A stretch of DNA of 64,000 bases, taken from assembly GCA_964441505.1 (NCBI GenBank), contig CAYTUV010000003.1, positions 114,871 through 178,870 on the forward strand, in the 5' to 3' direction. The position numbers were made by a program, and so were the translations under genes. The notes under the pieces are model-generated. The model was not told the DNA's origin. It did not search any database and saw nothing but the letters and a program-made list of their open reading frames with translations. Origin of the DNA: Fen-1258 sp964441505. Lineage in GTDB: Bacteria > Bacteroidota > Ignavibacteria > Ignavibacteriales > Melioribacteraceae. This document shows, one piece after another, positions 44,196 to 53,085 of this stretch; within the stretch, counting starts at the first letter, position 1, and every line of letters starts with the position of its first letter.

Positions 44196-45246
44196 TTATC
44201 TGTTCAGCCTTTCCAAAAACCATTTCCACGGATAATTCTTTAACACATTTGAATTTCACATCGGTGCGGGAACAGATCAGCGGTCTCGGCGAATAGTAGA
44301 AACAGGGCGAGCATTCAAGATTCAGTGAGGCAATTTGATGGTCCGTCTGCCAGGGATGAATGTAATTAGTATTCGTTGGTCCAATGATTGCCAAAACATT
44401 TAATTTCAGTGCCGAAGCCGCGTGCATCAGGCTGGAATCGTTTGTAATAAAAAGATTGCAACGGCTCATAACCGCTGCCGTGTTGGAAAGTGTGGCTCCA
44501 TTAACGGCATGAGCATAGGGGGAATCGATATTTACAGTGATCGTATTTTTCAGTACTTCTTCATCACTTCCACCGAAAACCAGAATTCTTGCGTTAAATT
44601 TTTCGATCAATCTTTTCCCGAGTTCCGCAAAGTTATTGGGTTCCCATCTGCGGTTGTTATGATTCTTTAATGAAGAACACCCGGGATGGAATCCAATTAC
44701 AATATCATTCTTCTGAATTGACTTTTCTACTAAAAATCCATTCATAAATTCCTGATCATCATTCTGCATATTAAAAAGCAGCGGAGGAATATTACGTAAT
44801 TTTTTACCTGCCAGTAGTTCTGCCATGCGAACGTTTTCTTCCACGTTGTGCAGATTATCATCTTCTAAAATTTGCAAGGTGTTAAGGAAGCCTAAATTTG
44901 CAAGATCGTTTCGTAGATATTTTATCGCAATCCGTTTCTCGGCACCAATAATCCTGGCAATTATATTATACTCCTTTCTGTTGGAAGGATATACATTAAC
45001 CGATGCTTGGTATTTGTTCCTCAGTTTTAATACGAACCGGAGCGAATCGAGTTTTGTGCTGTTGAGAAAATCGAAGTAGTGTACTTTTGATAATTGAGGT
45101 AGTTTTTCATAAATATCCTTAACGCCATTGTACATTACAAGAGCTTCGATATTTGCTGATGGAATCTCTTCATTTAGTTGTTGAAGCGCCGGTGTGAACA
45201 TTAACGCATCACCGATACCTGATAAGGCGATGATTAGGATATTCAT
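44173..45246 (-). CDS. Glycosyltransferase family 9 (heptosyltransferase-like)
   Basis: 357 residues in the GT-B fold of GT9. N terminus NILIIALSGIGDALMFTPAL, donor-side block GFHPGCSSLKNHNNRRW, then FITNDSSLMHAASAL and the sugar-nucleotide region GPTNTNYIHPWQ. It likely adds a heptose or related sugar to a cell-surface core, on the cytoplasmic face. It lies downstream of the large DUF2723 gene on the same strand, separated by a terminator-like hairpin. Confidence 0.9.
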   Translation of the reverse strand: MNILIIALSGIGDALMFTPALQQLNEEIPSANIEALVMYNGVKDIYEKLPQLSKVHYFDFLNSTKLDSLRFVLKLRNKYQASVNVYPSNRKEYNIIARIIGAEKRIAIKYLRNDLANLGFLNTLQILEDDNLHNVEENVRMAELLAGKKLRNIPPLLFNMQNDDQEFMNGFLVEKSIQKNDIVIGFHPGCSSLKNHNNRRWEPNNFAELGKRLIEKFNARILVFGGSDEEVLKNTITVNIDSPYAHAVNGATLSNTAAVMSRCNLFITNDSSLMHAASALKLNVLAIIGPTNTNYIHPWQTDHQIASLNLECSPCFYYSPRPLICSRTDVKFKCVKELSVEMVFGKAEQIIKKLRVE

Positions 45247-45260
45247 TAGTTAGTTCATTT

Positions 45261-45286
45261 AAAAAAAGACGTTCCGAAGAGCGCCC
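45261..45286 (-). terminator. Probable Rho-independent terminator of GT9/DUF2723 boundary
   Basis: On the minus strand GGCGCTC-TTCG-GAACGTC pairs with one mismatch and is followed by seven T. It lies between the DUF2723 gene and the GT9 start, so readthrough may be partial. Confidence 0.6.
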
Positions 45287-45296
45287 TTTAAGTTAA

Positions 45297-48200
45297 TTAT
45301 TTATTATCGAGTTGTTTCGGAAGAACTTCAGGAACGGCTATTCCTGCTTTCCTTCTAAAGTCGTTCAACAGTTGGGCAACATTCTGATCATCGGGTACCA
45401 AACTTTGTAATTGTACAAGTATGGATACTGCCTCATTATACATTTTCAGATTTTCATAATGTGTTAGAAGTAATTCGTAAGGATTATACCAGCTTGTAAA
45501 ATCACGGGGATTCGTCTCCATCTGTTTTTTAGCCTGATCAATAACTTCCCTGGCTAAAACTTCATATTGTTTAATAGCACCGGCGCTGAAGTAAATTTTA
45601 GAAATATCATGTTTAATTCTATAATCCATCGCCACAACCGTACGCGGAATTTTTTTCTCCATCGCATCAAGTGCCATTATGGTCTTGGAATCGTTCTTTT
45701 CTTTATAGAGGTAATGAATTGCAAGACGTATAAATGCATTACGGTAATTTTGAGTTAACCGTTCATGATTCTCATCGAAGAAAATTGTTTTATCATTCAA
45801 TCCGCGGAATTTGAATCCGGGCTGATAAGTTTTGCTGTATCCTTCCGGTTCATCTAAAAGCTGTTTTCTTAGAGTCGGTTCATCGATATACTCAATGCGT
45901 TTATCATCATTCTTTTTAGGAACTACGCGCATTGCCATTCCTTCCATGCGCAAGTAATCATCAAGGTTCAAACGGCTGTCATCGGAACAGGTTACAGCAA
46001 AATAAATCGGCCGTTTCCATTTTGCCTGCATAATAATATCAAGTGCTATCATATCCTGGGCACGTATAAATTTTACGTCTCCGGATTGTCCGGTATTCTG
46101 CATCGTCCATTTTATTTTTCCATCTTTAACCGCCGCACTGTCTGTAATATTCCACTCTTTCATCACATCGGGAGGAATATCCATAGATAGTTCGATTGGT
46201 TCCCAACGTTGCAATCCAAGCTGATCAATATCATCATTTGTATAACTCATATTTATTTTTTGTGCACCGAACGGTGATGTATCTTTCAGCTGTTTAACAT
46301 ACCATGGGGTATTAACCAATGACAGGCACGCTACGCGCACGTCTCTTCGTACGCCTTCGACGTTTTGCAGGAACCAGAGTGGAAATGTATCATTATCACC
46401 ATTTGTAAATAGGATGGCATTGGGTTCCACGCTCTGAAGAAGATTATAGGCGTAATCCCATGGCACATAATTTCTGGATCGGTTGTGCTCGAACCAATTG
46501 GCATTTGCCATATTTAAAGGAACGGCAATTACTCCAAGTAAAAGAACGCCAATTGTAACAGGTTTCAAAAAAGATTTTTCTTTGAATTTCTCCTGAATCA
46601 ATTCAATTATACCGCGCATACCAAGTGCTATCCACAATGAATAAACGAAATATGCACCAGCATAAAAATAGTCTCTTTCACGTGGTTGCGGCTCTTGTTG
46701 ATTCTGGTAAAATGCCGTCAGATAACCGAGAAAGATAAACATGGCAATGAAGACTGATGCCATCTTCCAGTCTTTCCGGAAATGGAAATATAATCCGAAC
46801 AATCCGATAAAGAAGGGAATGCCCCACATATCAGTCCATTCAACTCCGCTATCCTGATAGGATGATTCTCTTCCTATATAATTCCAGAACACATACCGGT
46901 TGAACATGTGGTTCATCTGATAACTCCACAGGAAGTCAAGATCGCTTGTATAATCTGAATAGATTTTTAACTGATGAGACTCGTTTGCAAATCTGCGGGC
47001 GAAAGTCGGAAACTCGCCATACTGTTCACGGTTGATATATGAATTCAGCTCGCTCATTGTTTTCGGGCTGTTCATATTGATAGGTGGTTCCTGATTGGCT
47101 CGTATGATAATCATAGCAACAGTTGTTGAACCGAGAATTGCAAATAGCGCACATTTCAAAATTAAGTTTGATGTAGCTTTGTTATTCTTTGCTGTCCAGT
47201 AAATCCCAAATCCAAGCGCTCCCAAAATTGCGAAGACAGTAACGATATTTAAGGTAACATCATTTTTGGATACCAGTGTGATCAATTTTGGAAGATATTT
47301 TACAAGACCCGGGTAAACAAATATCAGCGCAATTCCGCCAAAGATAATCGGCATGTAGAAAGAATTTCTTTGGAATATTTTTTTGTAAGTGGCACCCATG
47401 AATAACAAACTGACAGCGACAAAGATCATCAGAAAACGTGAATCGATTGTACCAAACTCCTCTGGTGAAGGGGGGACCGATGCCGTCTGTGAAATCCACA
47501 TCAACCCGGCAATTATCAATATAATGACTGAGTGAATAACAAAATAGATAGCCGTTTTCTTGAGTATAATTTCGTCTGTAGCAAATTTTCTGAAATAAAT
47601 TGCCATTGCAACCGGAACGATTGCCAGAGCAGACATTAAATGCACACCGGTAGAAAGACCAATGAGGTAGAATATAAAAATCAGATATTTTTCGTTGTCG
47701 GGTTCATCTGCTTTTTCATTCCATACGACCATTAACCAGATAACGAAAGCAATGAAAAATGTTGAATTAGCGTAAACTTCGGCTTCAACAGCGTTAAACC
47801 AGATTGTATCGCTGAAGGTAAAAGAAAGAGCTCCAATTGCAGCTGAAACGTAAGTCACAATGTTGTCCAGTAAACTCTTTGTTTCTTTATTCTGGTAATT
47901 TTGAATGACCTTAACAGCAATTAAGTAGAGAAATAAAACGGAGAAAGCTGTTGAAAAAACTGATATCATGTTCATCCTGAAACCGATGCTCTCTGCGAAC
48001 GGAATCATCGTAAAAAGCCGGCCAAGAATTAAAAAGAATGGTGTTCCGGGAGGATGGGGAACCTGCATCAGGTATGCTGAAGCAGTAAACTCGCCGCAAT
48101 CCCAAAATGAAAGTCCGGGCTGTACTGTTGACAGATATGTCAAAACAGAAATTAAAAATACTAATGCTGCAAATACTCTGTGTAAAACTTTGTCGCTCAT
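45297..48200 (-). CDS. DUF2723 membrane glycosyltransferase (GT117-like)
   Basis: 967 residues. About 13 membrane helices cover residues 8 to about 520. The N-terminal FWDCGEFTASAYLMQVPHPPG has the conserved Asp/Glu of this group and PHPPG. A soluble C-terminal half with TPR-like helices ends IAVPEVLPKQ. Family members are common in Bacteroidota and are counted with the GT-C/O-mannosyl-type glycosyltransferases, thought to modify proteins with lipid-linked sugars in the periplasm. A small charged gene precedes it by 22 nt and GT genes surround it. Confidence 0.88.
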   Translation of the reverse strand: MSDKVLHRVFAALVFLISVLTYLSTVQPGLSFWDCGEFTASAYLMQVPHPPGTPFFLILGRLFTMIPFAESIGFRMNMISVFSTAFSVLFLYLIAVKVIQNYQNKETKSLLDNIVTYVSAAIGALSFTFSDTIWFNAVEAEVYANSTFFIAFVIWLMVVWNEKADEPDNEKYLIFIFYLIGLSTGVHLMSALAIVPVAMAIYFRKFATDEIILKKTAIYFVIHSVIILIIAGLMWISQTASVPPSPEEFGTIDSRFLMIFVAVSLLFMGATYKKIFQRNSFYMPIIFGGIALIFVYPGLVKYLPKLITLVSKNDVTLNIVTVFAILGALGFGIYWTAKNNKATSNLILKCALFAILGSTTVAMIIIRANQEPPINMNSPKTMSELNSYINREQYGEFPTFARRFANESHQLKIYSDYTSDLDFLWSYQMNHMFNRYVFWNYIGRESSYQDSGVEWTDMWGIPFFIGLFGLYFHFRKDWKMASVFIAMFIFLGYLTAFYQNQQEPQPRERDYFYAGAYFVYSLWIALGMRGIIELIQEKFKEKSFLKPVTIGVLLLGVIAVPLNMANANWFEHNRSRNYVPWDYAYNLLQSVEPNAILFTNGDNDTFPLWFLQNVEGVRRDVRVACLSLVNTPWYVKQLKDTSPFGAQKINMSYTNDDIDQLGLQRWEPIELSMDIPPDVMKEWNITDSAAVKDGKIKWTMQNTGQSGDVKFIRAQDMIALDIIMQAKWKRPIYFAVTCSDDSRLNLDDYLRMEGMAMRVVPKKNDDKRIEYIDEPTLRKQLLDEPEGYSKTYQPGFKFRGLNDKTIFFDENHERLTQNYRNAFIRLAIHYLYKEKNDSKTIMALDAMEKKIPRTVVAMDYRIKHDISKIYFSAGAIKQYEVLAREVIDQAKKQMETNPRDFTSWYNPYELLLTHYENLKMYNEAVSILVQLQSLVPDDQNVAQLLNDFRRKAGIAVPEVLPKQLDNK

Positions 48201-48222
48201 TATTTCACCAAAAAAAGTTCAG

Positions 48223-48471
48223 TTATGAAGAATGATCTTCGGAATTAGTTTGTGTGGGTGGATTGAAGAACTGATCGTGATCTTTTCTCTCTCTGTTGAT
48301 GTGGTATTTTTCGTATAGATTTTTAAGTCGTTGCATAGAGAGTTTATCAAGATCTTCGTCATCTTTATGACGTTTAGTAAGCATTTTGTAATCGCTGAGT
48401 TCCCGGTCATCGAATTTGCGTTCATACCGTTTAAGAATAGCAAAAAAATCTCTCTGCTCGCGTGAACTCAT
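48223..48471 (-). CDS. Small charged protein of unknown function
   Basis: 82 residues, highly charged and helical, from RYERKFDDRELSDYKM to LEKYHINRERKDH-type segments, with no signal peptide. An overlapping frame exists on the same strand; this one is preferred because its composition is protein-like. It lies 22 nt before the DUF2723 gene. The ribosome site is weak. Function not recognised. Confidence 0.5.
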   Translation of the reverse strand: MSSREQRDFFAILKRYERKFDDRELSDYKMLTKRHKDDEDLDKLSMQRLKNLYEKYHINRERKDHDQFFNPPTQTNSEDHSS

Positions 48472-48578
48472 TGAAAAATCTTGTTCCGTTTACATTTTTG
48501 GTGGATGAAATTAATCAAAAAATCATTCAATAAAAAACTATATTTCGGCATCAAGAACAAACATTCGAACAGAATTAT

Positions 48579-49220
48579 ATGCAAGTTTACAAACAATACG
48601 CACCGATTGTTTCCATAATAATGCCGACATTTAATCGCGCCGGATATTTGGAAAGATCAATCGGGTCTGTGCTAAATCAGTCATTCAAAGAGTGGGAATT
48701 AATTGTTGTTGATGACGGCAGCAGTGATAATACTTTCGAAATTGTTAATGAATACATCTCCCGTTTTGATAATATCCGCTATATGAAACACTCTAACAGA
48801 CGTCCGGCACTTGCTACAAACGCCGGTATACTTGCCTCGTGCGGCAAACTGCTTGCTTTTCTGGGAAGTGACGATGAATGGAAACCGGAATTCCTGAAAC
48901 AGAGAATTGACTTCTTGAAGGATCATCCCGAGATAGATTTGATTCACGGCGGTGTTGAAATAATAGGTCATCCTTATGTGAAAGATAAAAATAATTTTAC
49001 ACGTGAAATTCATCTTGATGAGTGTATAATCGGCGGAACATTTTTTGGAAAACGGATTGTATTCTTTGAACTTGGTGGGTTCCGGGATCTGAGTTACAGT
49101 GACGATTCAGATTTTTTTGAGCGAGCCGAAAAAAAATATAAAATTGCTAAAGTTGATTTTCCGACTTATATCTACTACCGCGATACACCGGATAGTATAT
49201 GTTCAACAATTGAATTATAA
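48579..49220 (+). CDS. Glycosyltransferase family 2
   Basis: 213 residues, GT-A fold: SIIMPTFNRAGYL at the N terminus, VVDDGSSDNT with the first acidic pair, RPALATNAGI and the DxD-like GSDDEW (about 104-109). It is shorter than many GT2 enzymes, ending soon after the acceptor-side GGFRDLSYSDDSDF. It transfers a sugar in surface-glycan assembly. The GT4-NodB gene starts 16 nt later, so they are probably co-transcribed. Confidence 0.9.
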   Translation: MQVYKQYAPIVSIIMPTFNRAGYLERSIGSVLNQSFKEWELIVVDDGSSDNTFEIVNEYISRFDNIRYMKHSNRRPALATNAGILASCGKLLAFLGSDDEWKPEFLKQRIDFLKDHPEIDLIHGGVEIIGHPYVKDKNNFTREIHLDECIIGGTFFGKRIVFFELGGFRDLSYSDDSDFFERAEKKYKIAKVDFPTYIYYRDTPDSICSTIEL

Positions 49221-49235
49221 ATCCGACTCTGCCTG

Positions 49236-51023
49236 ATGAATATATTGATGACACTTTCTCAACTTGAAGTTACCGGAGCCGAAGTATATGCTTTGTCACT
49301 AGCGGATAAATTTATCGAGCGGGGCCACAAGGTATTTATCATCTCAGATACGCTCACAAAAAAAACAAAAGCTAAATATATCTCATTGCCTTTGACTAAG
49401 AGAAATTTGCTTTATCGAATAAAAAATTCGGTCTCTCTTTACCGCTTTATCAAGGAAAACAATATTCATATTGTGAATGCGCACTCCCGTGCAAGCGCCT
49501 GGGTATCAAACGTAGCGTGTAAATTTGCCAAAGTTCCGCTGGTTGTATTTATTCATGGAAGACAGTCTACTTTTCTATCCCGCCGGTTATTTCACGGATT
49601 CGGCAATTATACAATAGCGATTTGCGAAAAACTCTCTCAACAACTTCTTGATGTCTTCAAAGTTTCTCCTGATAAAGTTGAAGTGATCAGAAACGGTTTT
49701 AGTCTACCCGAAATTGAAAAGAAGATGGCGGGCAATCAAAAAACTATTGCGTTTGTTACCCGGCTCTCAGGACCTAAAAAGGATCTTGCTTATAAACTTC
49801 TTGAGTATATCGTCTCATCAAAAACTCTTGATGAGATGAAAGGTGTAAAATTCAAAGTTATTGGTGGTCCTTCTGTTCTGCCGGAGTTTGAAAAATTTAA
49901 AAATGATTTTGAATTTACCGGCTACATTGAAAATCTGCCGGAGGAGATACAAAAAGCCTCCGTAATTATCGGTTCAGGAAGGATAGCTATTGAAACAATT
50001 CTGTACAAAACGCCGCTGATTGCAATGGGCGAAGCCTGCACGATCGGTTTGGTAACAAAAGATAATCTAAAGCTAGCACTCGAAACAAATTTTGGTGATA
50101 TGAATGTCACGGAAAAAGATTTCGATTTCGAAAAGATTGTGAGTGATCTTAAATCAGCACTTGAGTTAAAAGAATGTGACACCTCTGTTCATGAAAAAGT
50201 CAGAAAAGATTGTGATATCGAAAATATCATTAACCGTCTTGAATCGGTATTCCAAAGTGTCCGAGTCCGGTATCATCAAAATGAAATTCCTATAATCTAT
50301 TATCATCGTATTGCCCAAAATATTGGCGATGCAGGCAAACATGGAATTTATGTAACTGAGAAACAGTTCGAAGAGCATCTTGGCTATCTCAAAAGAGAAG
50401 GGTACAAGACAATCACATTTGAAGAAGCTCTCCGGATTAAAAAAGAGTGCATCCCGGGAAAATTTGTAATCATAACATTTGATGACGGTTATGAGGACAA
50501 CTATACACTCGCTTTTCCGATTCTAAAAAAATATGGATTTACAGCCCTTATCTTTTTGGTCGCCCAATATGAATACAATACCTGGGATGAAAAAAGTGAT
50601 GAACCCAAACTTAAGATGATGAACCGGGAACAAATTCTTGAAATGGTGAAACATGGAATTGAGTTTGGTTCTCACACACTTACCCATGTAGATCTTTCTA
50701 AAATTTCGTTAGAAGAAGCAAGAGTAGAATTATTGGGATCGAAAAAGATTCTTGAATCAAAACTTGGAATAGAAATTTCCATATTTGCATTCCCTTACGG
50801 AAATTGTAACGAGACAGTAAAGCAAATTGCGAAGGAAGCTGGCTATAGATACGTTTTTGCAACCGATCAAGCTCCTCTTGGTTTGCATGAAGATCTTTTC
50901 CAGATACGAAGGATTGGAATATTTCCTAATACAAAAATCAGAGGATTGGCAAGAAAGGTGAGTGGCAATTACATTTTCAAAAGAGAAAAAAAAGATTCAA
51001 AGTATTTGCGAATTCCCCGTTGA
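49236..51023 (+). CDS. Fused GT4 glycosyltransferase and polysaccharide deacetylase
   Basis: 595 residues with two enzymes in one chain. Residues 1-340 form a GT4 GT-B fold (LEVTGAEVYALSLAD, RNGFSLPEIEK, AIETILYKTPL). Residues about 350-580 form a NodB/CE4 deacetylase: IPIIYYHRIA, metal-binding D416/D417 in TFDDGYE, H480 and H484 in SHTLTHVDL, FAFPYGNCN. The frame is continuous. The chain could add a sugar and remove N-acetyl groups from the same glycan. Follows a GT2 gene. Confidence 0.9.
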   Translation: MNILMTLSQLEVTGAEVYALSLADKFIERGHKVFIISDTLTKKTKAKYISLPLTKRNLLYRIKNSVSLYRFIKENNIHIVNAHSRASAWVSNVACKFAKVPLVVFIHGRQSTFLSRRLFHGFGNYTIAICEKLSQQLLDVFKVSPDKVEVIRNGFSLPEIEKKMAGNQKTIAFVTRLSGPKKDLAYKLLEYIVSSKTLDEMKGVKFKVIGGPSVLPEFEKFKNDFEFTGYIENLPEEIQKASVIIGSGRIAIETILYKTPLIAMGEACTIGLVTKDNLKLALETNFGDMNVTEKDFDFEKIVSDLKSALELKECDTSVHEKVRKDCDIENIINRLESVFQSVRVRYHQNEIPIIYYHRIAQNIGDAGKHGIYVTEKQFEEHLGYLKREGYKTITFEEALRIKKECIPGKFVIITFDDGYEDNYTLAFPILKKYGFTALIFLVAQYEYNTWDEKSDEPKLKMMNREQILEMVKHGIEFGSHTLTHVDLSKISLEEARVELLGSKKILESKLGIEISIFAFPYGNCNETVKQIAKEAGYRYVFATDQAPLGLHEDLFQIRRIGIFPNTKIRGLARKVSGNYIFKREKKDSKYLRIPR

Positions 51024-51060
51024 CTTTTATATTTGCACTTCCATTTTATCAAGGTATCTG

Positions 51061-51999
51061 ATGTCTTTGCTGAAAAAATATTTGACTAGGGCTTTTACCG
51101 CAATCGGTTTAATTCTACTATTGAATGCAGAAGTAATGCCTCAATCAACAAAATCGGCTGAGGATAGCTTATCCGTGTCTGAAATTGTTGAAGAAGATTC
51201 GGCCGATGTTACATACCAGAGATTTAATAAAATGCCGGTGTGGCATGAAATGTTTACGAACGTTCCTGGAGATTGGTCAAAATATTTTACAGCTACATTT
51301 CGTGAAAATAAAATCCCGTTGTATCTTGCAGTCAGCGCTCTGACAGCTGCAACAATTGTTACCGATGATAAATCATGGCAGATCACAAGAAAGAATCATG
51401 ATGCGAGCATATTCGCAACTAAATTCGATGAATTCTGGACAGAGTTTGGAGACGGCAGAACACAGTTCGGATTAGCTGCCGCATTTGGTTTGTATGGATT
51501 AATTTCTGACGACGCACGCGCAATGAGAACTGCAAGCCAGATTGTTCAAACAGTTATAGCTTCAGGAGCCGTAGTTCAGGTTTTGAAACATGTAACTGGA
51601 AGACAGACACCGAATACAGCTACAACACCCACAGGCAACTGGGTCTTTTTCCCTAATCAAATTGAATATGCAAAACATGTCTCTACGTACGATGCGTTTC
51701 CATCCGGCCATGTAACAACAACTTTAGCAACTGTAATTGTTATTGCAGAGAATTATCCCGAAGTGTGGTGGATCAGACCTGTTGGCTATACTGTTACCGC
51801 TTTAGTTGCTTACGGAATGGTTGGAACAGGAATTCACTGGTACAGTGATTACCCTCTTGCGGTAGCATTAGGTTATACATTTGGAATGATTGCCGCACAC
51901 CCTGAAGGAATTCCAGATGTTATTGCCGGTAAAAAAATAAGTGTTATGCCCATGCTTGTTGATAGAGGATTTGGAGTGTCGATCGGAATTAAATTTTAA
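51061..51999 (+). CDS. PAP2-superfamily membrane protein with degenerate motifs
   Basis: 312 residues from ATG 51061 (AAGG upstream); the frame opens at 50962 inside the previous gene. Signal segment near 10-30, acidic linker, then the PAP2 core. Motif 1 reads KHVTGRQTP rather than KxxxxxxRP, motif 2 is canonical in FPSGHVTT, and motif 3 keeps HWYSD but the SR pair is GM. Two catalytic arginines therefore appear lost, so it may be a non-enzymatic or altered phosphatase. It follows the glycan genes. Confidence 0.82.
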   Translation: MSLLKKYLTRAFTAIGLILLLNAEVMPQSTKSAEDSLSVSEIVEEDSADVTYQRFNKMPVWHEMFTNVPGDWSKYFTATFRENKIPLYLAVSALTAATIVTDDKSWQITRKNHDASIFATKFDEFWTEFGDGRTQFGLAAAFGLYGLISDDARAMRTASQIVQTVIASGAVVQVLKHVTGRQTPNTATTPTGNWVFFPNQIEYAKHVSTYDAFPSGHVTTTLATVIVIAENYPEVWWIRPVGYTVTALVAYGMVGTGIHWYSDYPLAVALGYTFGMIAAHPEGIPDVIAGKKISVMPMLVDRGFGVSIGIKF

Positions 52000-52021
52000 T
52001 TTTGTGAGACGATTTATATAA

Positions 52022-52052
52022 TTCTCAATTCACCATTCTCAATTCTCAATTG
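52022..52052. repeat. Short tandem ATTCTCAATT repeat
   Basis: ATTCTCAATT occurs at 52021 and again after CACC, followed by a partial third copy CTCAATT. It lies between the PAP2 gene and the end of the broken thioesterase frame. Confidence 0.5.
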
Positions 52053-52053
52053 A

Positions 52054-52482
52054 TCAGATTGTGTATTTCTGAATTATATCTTCCGGAATTCTGGTCGGTC
52101 TTCCGTTTGAAGTGGCAACCAGAGTGTAAACAGAATATCCCTCGGCGGCAATTTTATTGGTTTCTTTCTTCACAATCCAAAAATTTACTTTTACCTGAGC
52201 ACCTTCAAATGAATTTACTTACGTCCTAACAGCAATTTTATCGCCAAGTTTTATTTCTCTTATGAAATCAATATAAGTAGTTGAGGCAACCCATGATAAA
52301 CCGCGCTCAATAAATACTTCCATAGCTACCTTGTAATCTTTTCTCATCTGATCATATCGCGCCATCAAAAGATAGTCGAGATATTTCGAATTGTGAACGT
52401 GATTATTCATATCAATATCATCCGGGCGGACAACAATTTCAGTCTCGAAGATTGAGTAATCGGGATTGGCCTGGATAGACAA
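52054..52482 (-). pseudogene. Acyl-CoA thioesterase (hotdog fold) with in-frame stop
   Basis: From the start at 52482 the frame encodes 87 residues of a 4-hydroxybenzoyl-CoA-type thioesterase (RPDDIDMNNHVHNSKYLDYL, with the Asp/Asn/His of the active site) and then meets TAA at 52219. The same frame continues past it: VNSFEGAQVKVNFWIVKK and VYTLVATSNGRPTRIPEDI, to TGA at 52054, exactly the rest of the fold, with no shift. One nonsense change therefore splits an otherwise intact 142-residue gene. It is a recent pseudogene or a sequencing error; readthrough is possible but unsupported. It follows the membrane-protein gene by 1 nt. Confidence 0.85.
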
Positions 52483-52483
52483 T

Positions 52484-52996
52484 TTAATTTATTCTTTCAT
52501 TCTTGAAAAAGAACCAAAGGTAAACCGAAATTGAAATTCCGACGACAACCTGAAGAATAATCGGTGTAGAAATAAGTTCAGTTGAAATAAGACCGAAACT
52601 TATAAAAGCAAATTTCAGAAGATAATAATAGATCTTGCTCATTAGAATGCTCAACATGGCCGGAAAAAATGCATTCTTGAAAAATTTCTTCAAGTAGAAA
52701 AACAGGAATACATTCAGCATCATTTCGGAGGAGATTAAAACAGACTTTACTATTGTGGGATGAGCTGAAATTATAAAAGATAAGAGCGGTAATGCAAAAG
52801 CAAGCAGATAGACATTTTTCTTCGATGTATGAACTATACTGAGCAGTAAAATAATTCTCATCGGCTCCAGCATATAAATTGGAATGCCTATAAGATGTGA
52901 AAGAGCCGGCGCAAAAGTAATGACAGCAAGAGCTAATATGTCAAAAACGAAGGGCGTGTAATTGTATTTTGAAAGGGTAACAGAAACAGATTTCAT
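52484..52996 (-). CDS. Small polytopic membrane protein
   Basis: 170 residues from the start at 52996, chosen over an upstream codon at 53035 because of the GGAATATAAAG site. Five or six hydrophobic segments with few charged residues, ending VYLWFFFKNERIN. The layout is like an ECF-type S component or a tryptophan-rich sensory family, but no motif allows a call. The stop lies 1 nt before the thioesterase start, so the two form an operon. Confidence 0.7.
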   Translation of the reverse strand: MKSVSVTLSKYNYTPFVFDILALAVITFAPALSHLIGIPIYMLEPMRIILLLSIVHTSKKNVYLLAFALPLLSFIISAHPTIVKSVLISSEMMLNVFLFFYLKKFFKNAFFPAMLSILMSKIYYYLLKFAFISFGLISTELISTPIILQVVVGISISVYLWFFFKNERIN

Positions 52997-53085
52997 CTTT
53001 ATATTCCAATAATTTTGTTGAATCCAAAATAACATATTGATAAGTTTCTACAAAATAAAAGTGAGAGTATTCCAAAGAGGAGATT

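Noticed and set aside
48219..48443. Second overlapping frame at 48.2-48.4 kb
   Set aside because: It overlaps the 82-residue frame, which has the more protein-like composition.
52219..52221. Selenocysteine or pyrrolysine explanation for the thioesterase stop
   Set aside because: The codon is TAA, which is neither the selenocysteine nor the pyrrolysine codon.
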